From Flavobacterium sp. CECT 9288 (GTDB lineage Bacteria; Bacteroidota; Bacteroidia; Flavobacteriales; Flavobacteriaceae): a stretch of DNA of 64,000 bases. The DNA is taken from assembly GCF_918731615.1 (NCBI RefSeq), contig NZ_OU957226.1:1922001-1986000 (forward strand), read 5' to 3'. Positions within the stretch are counted from its first letter, which is position 1. Every line of letters begins with the position of its first letter. Positions 60,053-64,000 of this stretch are shown piece after piece. Under the pieces are notes generated by a model. The model was given only the letters and a program-made list of their open reading frames with translations. It made no database searches and was not told where the DNA came from. Both the position numbers and the translations under genes were made by a program.

Positions 60053-61481
60053 ATGAAATATTTTTTCAATAGTTTACTTATAATCGGTATTATTTTTAGT
60101 AGCTATAATGCTGTGGCACAACATCAGGAAATTTCAGAAAAGCCAACGGTTTGGAAAGAAAAAAATAACGAAAAAGTTGATTCTACCTCAATTCTAAATG
60201 CTTTCAAAAACGGTAATTTCAATGGTCACTTCCGCTATTTTTTTATGAGTACTAATAATGAAAGTGGCTTATCTGATTATTATGCCAATGCCCTTGGTGG
60301 AGGCGTGAAATTTGAAACTGCAAAATTTCATAATTTTCAATTTGGTGTCAGCGGTTATTACATATTCAATATTGGTTCTTCTGATTTTTCTAAAAAAGAT
60401 CCTGTGACCAATTTATCAAACAGATACGAGATTGGGCTTTTTGACATTCAAAATCCATCAAACAAAAACAATTTGAATCGACTAGAGGAATTACATGTGA
60501 AATACAATTTCAAAAATTCGAATATAAATCTTGGAAAACAATTACTCAATACATCCTTTATAAATCTGCAAGACGGAAGAATGCGCCCAACCGTAGTGGA
60601 TGGAATTTGGATTGATTTTAACGAAATCAAGAAAACTAAAATAAATCTGGGCTACCTATATGGAATTTCACCACGAAGCACCATGAAATATTTTGACCTG
60701 GGAATCTATAGGCATTTACCCCTCCGGCATCAATCCCGATGGAACAAAATCAAATTATGCTGGAAATTTAGACAAAAGTGGAATTTATATTGTTGGTTTA
60801 CAAAATGAATCTATAAAAAATTTAAAGATACTTTTATGGAACCAATATGCTGAGGATATATTCAATTCTGCATTGTTCCAAATGGATTATAAATACGATT
60901 TGAATCCCAATTCTAAACTGCTTTTTGGCTTTCAATCAATTTATCAAAATGCATTGAATTTTGGCGGAAATGAGGATCAAAGCAAAACTTATTTCAAAAA
61001 AAATGGTACTTCTCAAACCTTTGGAGGAAGATTAGGTTGGCAAAATAAAAAAATAGAATTTACTTTAAACTACAACCGAATAACGGCTAAAGGTCGGTAT
61101 CTCATGCCCAGAGAATGGGGTCGAGACCCGTTTTACACCTTTATGGCCAGAGAACGAAATGAAGGTTTTGGGGATGTGCACGCTTTAATGACCAAAATAC
61201 AATATTCAAATCCTAAAAAGAGATTCAAATCGCAACTAGCAGTTGGATATTTTGATTTACCAGATGTAAAATACGTTGCCCTGAATAAATACGGATTGCC
61301 TTCTTATGTTCAAACAAATGTAGATTTTCGCTATCAATTTCAAGGAATGTTAAAAGGTTTTGACGCGCAAATATTGTATGTACACAAATTCAATTTAGTT
61401 GAAAATTACGGCAATAAAAATTTTATTTTCAATAAGACCAACATGGGTAATATCAATTTAATAGTCAACTTCAATTTTTAA
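60053..61481 (+). pseudogene. Outer-membrane porin, OprD-like, frameshifted
   Basis: Start at ATG 60053 gives a signal peptide (YFFNSLLIIGIIFSSYNAVA). The first frame has porin strands (FNGHFRYFFMSTNNES, GGGVKFETAKFHNFQFGVSG, LNLGYLYGISPRSTM) up to about 60690, then becomes nonsense. The other frame picks up at about 60693 with ESIGIYPSGINPDGTKSNYAG and runs as barrel to the end (NINLIVNFNF). The two parts make one porin of about 470 residues. A one- or two-base indel near 60690-60715 separates them. It may be a real pseudogene or a sequence error. Substrate unknown; sulfur compounds possible by context. Confidence 0.75.
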
Positions 61482-61553
61482 GCCCTTGTTTTATAATAAA
61501 GACTGTAGTCTCATTACTAAAAAAAAGAACATTTATTTAGCGCTAAACCACAA

Positions 61554-62075
61554 CTACACTTTAATATTCCCTCTGTTTTTTAAAAACATAACTTCTATAA
61601 TTTTACTAGACATAGAGGTGCTCACACCTAAATGATTGGATAAAATTTCAATAAGACTTTTTTCTTCTTTTTCTAATGTTCCGTCAGCTAACAAGACATC
61701 TAAGGCTAGAGCAAACAAGGTTTCTTTATCTTCGGTTTCTATCCAAGAACAACATGCTTTGATATATTTAAGCTGTCCCAACTCTTTATAAAATGCAATG
61801 GCAGTTTCATAATAAGGTCCAAAATCTACATTCTTAAATTTTTCCTTAGAATACAGTATTCTTGATAGCGATTTTCTTTCGGCTTCAGATATATGATGAT
61901 CCGCTTTTATACAAGTATATAAAATTCCTAACCAAGCCTCAGCTTCAGATTGAATTGGATTTTCTCCCATAGTATTAATGTCGTTTTCCAAAATATTTTT
62001 TGCTAAATTTACAATTAACCATTTATAAAAACAATCTTGAGTGTGTGTATATTTTGATGTCATAAAAAAATTCAT
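61554..62075 (-). CDS. TerB-like protein (173 aa)
   Basis: Two helical repeats of the tellurite-resistance TerB type: LGILYTCIKADHHISEAERKSL and LALDVLLADGTLEKEEKSLIEIL, with acidic residues at the metal-binding places of the family. MTSKYTHTQDC at residue 5 is an alternative start. Cytoplasmic. Role in stress response possible. Confidence 0.65.
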   Translation of the reverse strand: MNFFMTSKYTHTQDCFYKWLIVNLAKNILENDINTMGENPIQSEAEAWLGILYTCIKADHHISEAERKSLSRILYSKEKFKNVDFGPYYETAIAFYKELGQLKYIKACCSWIETEDKETLFALALDVLLADGTLEKEEKSLIEILSNHLGVSTSMSSKIIEVMFLKNRGNIKV

Positions 62076-62213
62076 AATAACAAGAGACTAACACAAACTT
62101 AACAGCCTAAAATTGAGGTTAAAAGAGGAACATTTTATATATTAGCATATAAATATTAATTTAAACTATAATTTTTATCTATTGAATTTTTAATTCACTA
62201 CGAATGTTTTAAA

Positions 62214-64000
<1,787 letters not shown>

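Overview
The window is AT-rich Bacteroidota DNA, most likely Flavobacterium or a close relative. The grounds are TAnnTTTG-type -7 promoter boxes, A-rich start regions without strong Shine-Dalgarno sequences, many short SPII lipoproteins, and family content typical of that group. Roughly the first 51 kb is one accessory island for a contractile phage-tail-like particle. The last 12 kb is chromosomal: a PagL-like outer membrane enzyme, a sulfur/persulfide cluster and the start of katG.

Particle genes. The tail-type structural set looks nearly complete: sheath (35444-36775), tube (36918-37343), tail chaperone-like proteins (26633, 37764), hub and spike (27663, 28974), PAAR-like tip (29975), gp25-like, LysM-like, gpJ-like and gpI-like baseplate proteins (45305-47713), a collar fibre (47724), holins and endolysins (15532, 15657, 43799, 50383). 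I see no capsid, portal, terminase, integrase, replication gene or AAA+ ATPase. This fits a tailocin (R-type, domesticated prophage tail) better than a full prophage, T6SS or ATPase-bearing eCIS, although the left border lies outside the window.

Variable cargo and fibres. (1) On the minus strand at 1-11612, one full-length peptidoglycan hydrolase effector (M15 peptidase tip) is followed by two orphan tip cassettes (M23 and NlpC/P60) that lack the N-terminal two thirds but keep the same neck. Each is paired with a lipoprotein that I infer to be immunity. (2) At 12112-25239 four genes share the same fibre N-terminus but have different C-termini. They are mixed with accessory lysis genes, a 1708-residue fibre made of DUF285-like repeats, and decayed remnants. 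(3) At 38148-43441 a polymorphic toxin sits in the position where a tape measure gene normally lies. It is followed by two orphan zincin-like toxin cassettes sharing its neck: one is frameshifted, the other has lost the catalytic Glu and its C-terminus. (4) A candidate clan CD-like protease effector (30618) lies next to the PAAR gene.

Regulation. An S24 repressor (33198-33998, minus) faces the structural operon. Eight promoters in the island, including a divergent pair, carry the box CTGAAACTACTG (or one near match) 54-55 bp upstream of a -7 element. This looks like a particle-specific late regulon. A 59-residue helix-turn-helix protein at 34967-35146 is the best candidate activator. The box fixes two gene starts (34278 and 11612) that longest-ORF calling would place wrongly.

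Right part. PagL-like deacylase (minus), then TauE-type exporter, secreted beta-carbonic anhydrase, CstB-like persulfide dioxygenase/rhodanese, single rhodanese, YgaP-like and DUF202 membrane proteins, an MFS fragment, two YeeE/YedE half transporters, a frameshifted outer membrane porin, a TerB-like protein and catalase-peroxidase KatG (cut by the window end). Three sulfur-gene promoters share a GTAAC/GTTAC-type site.
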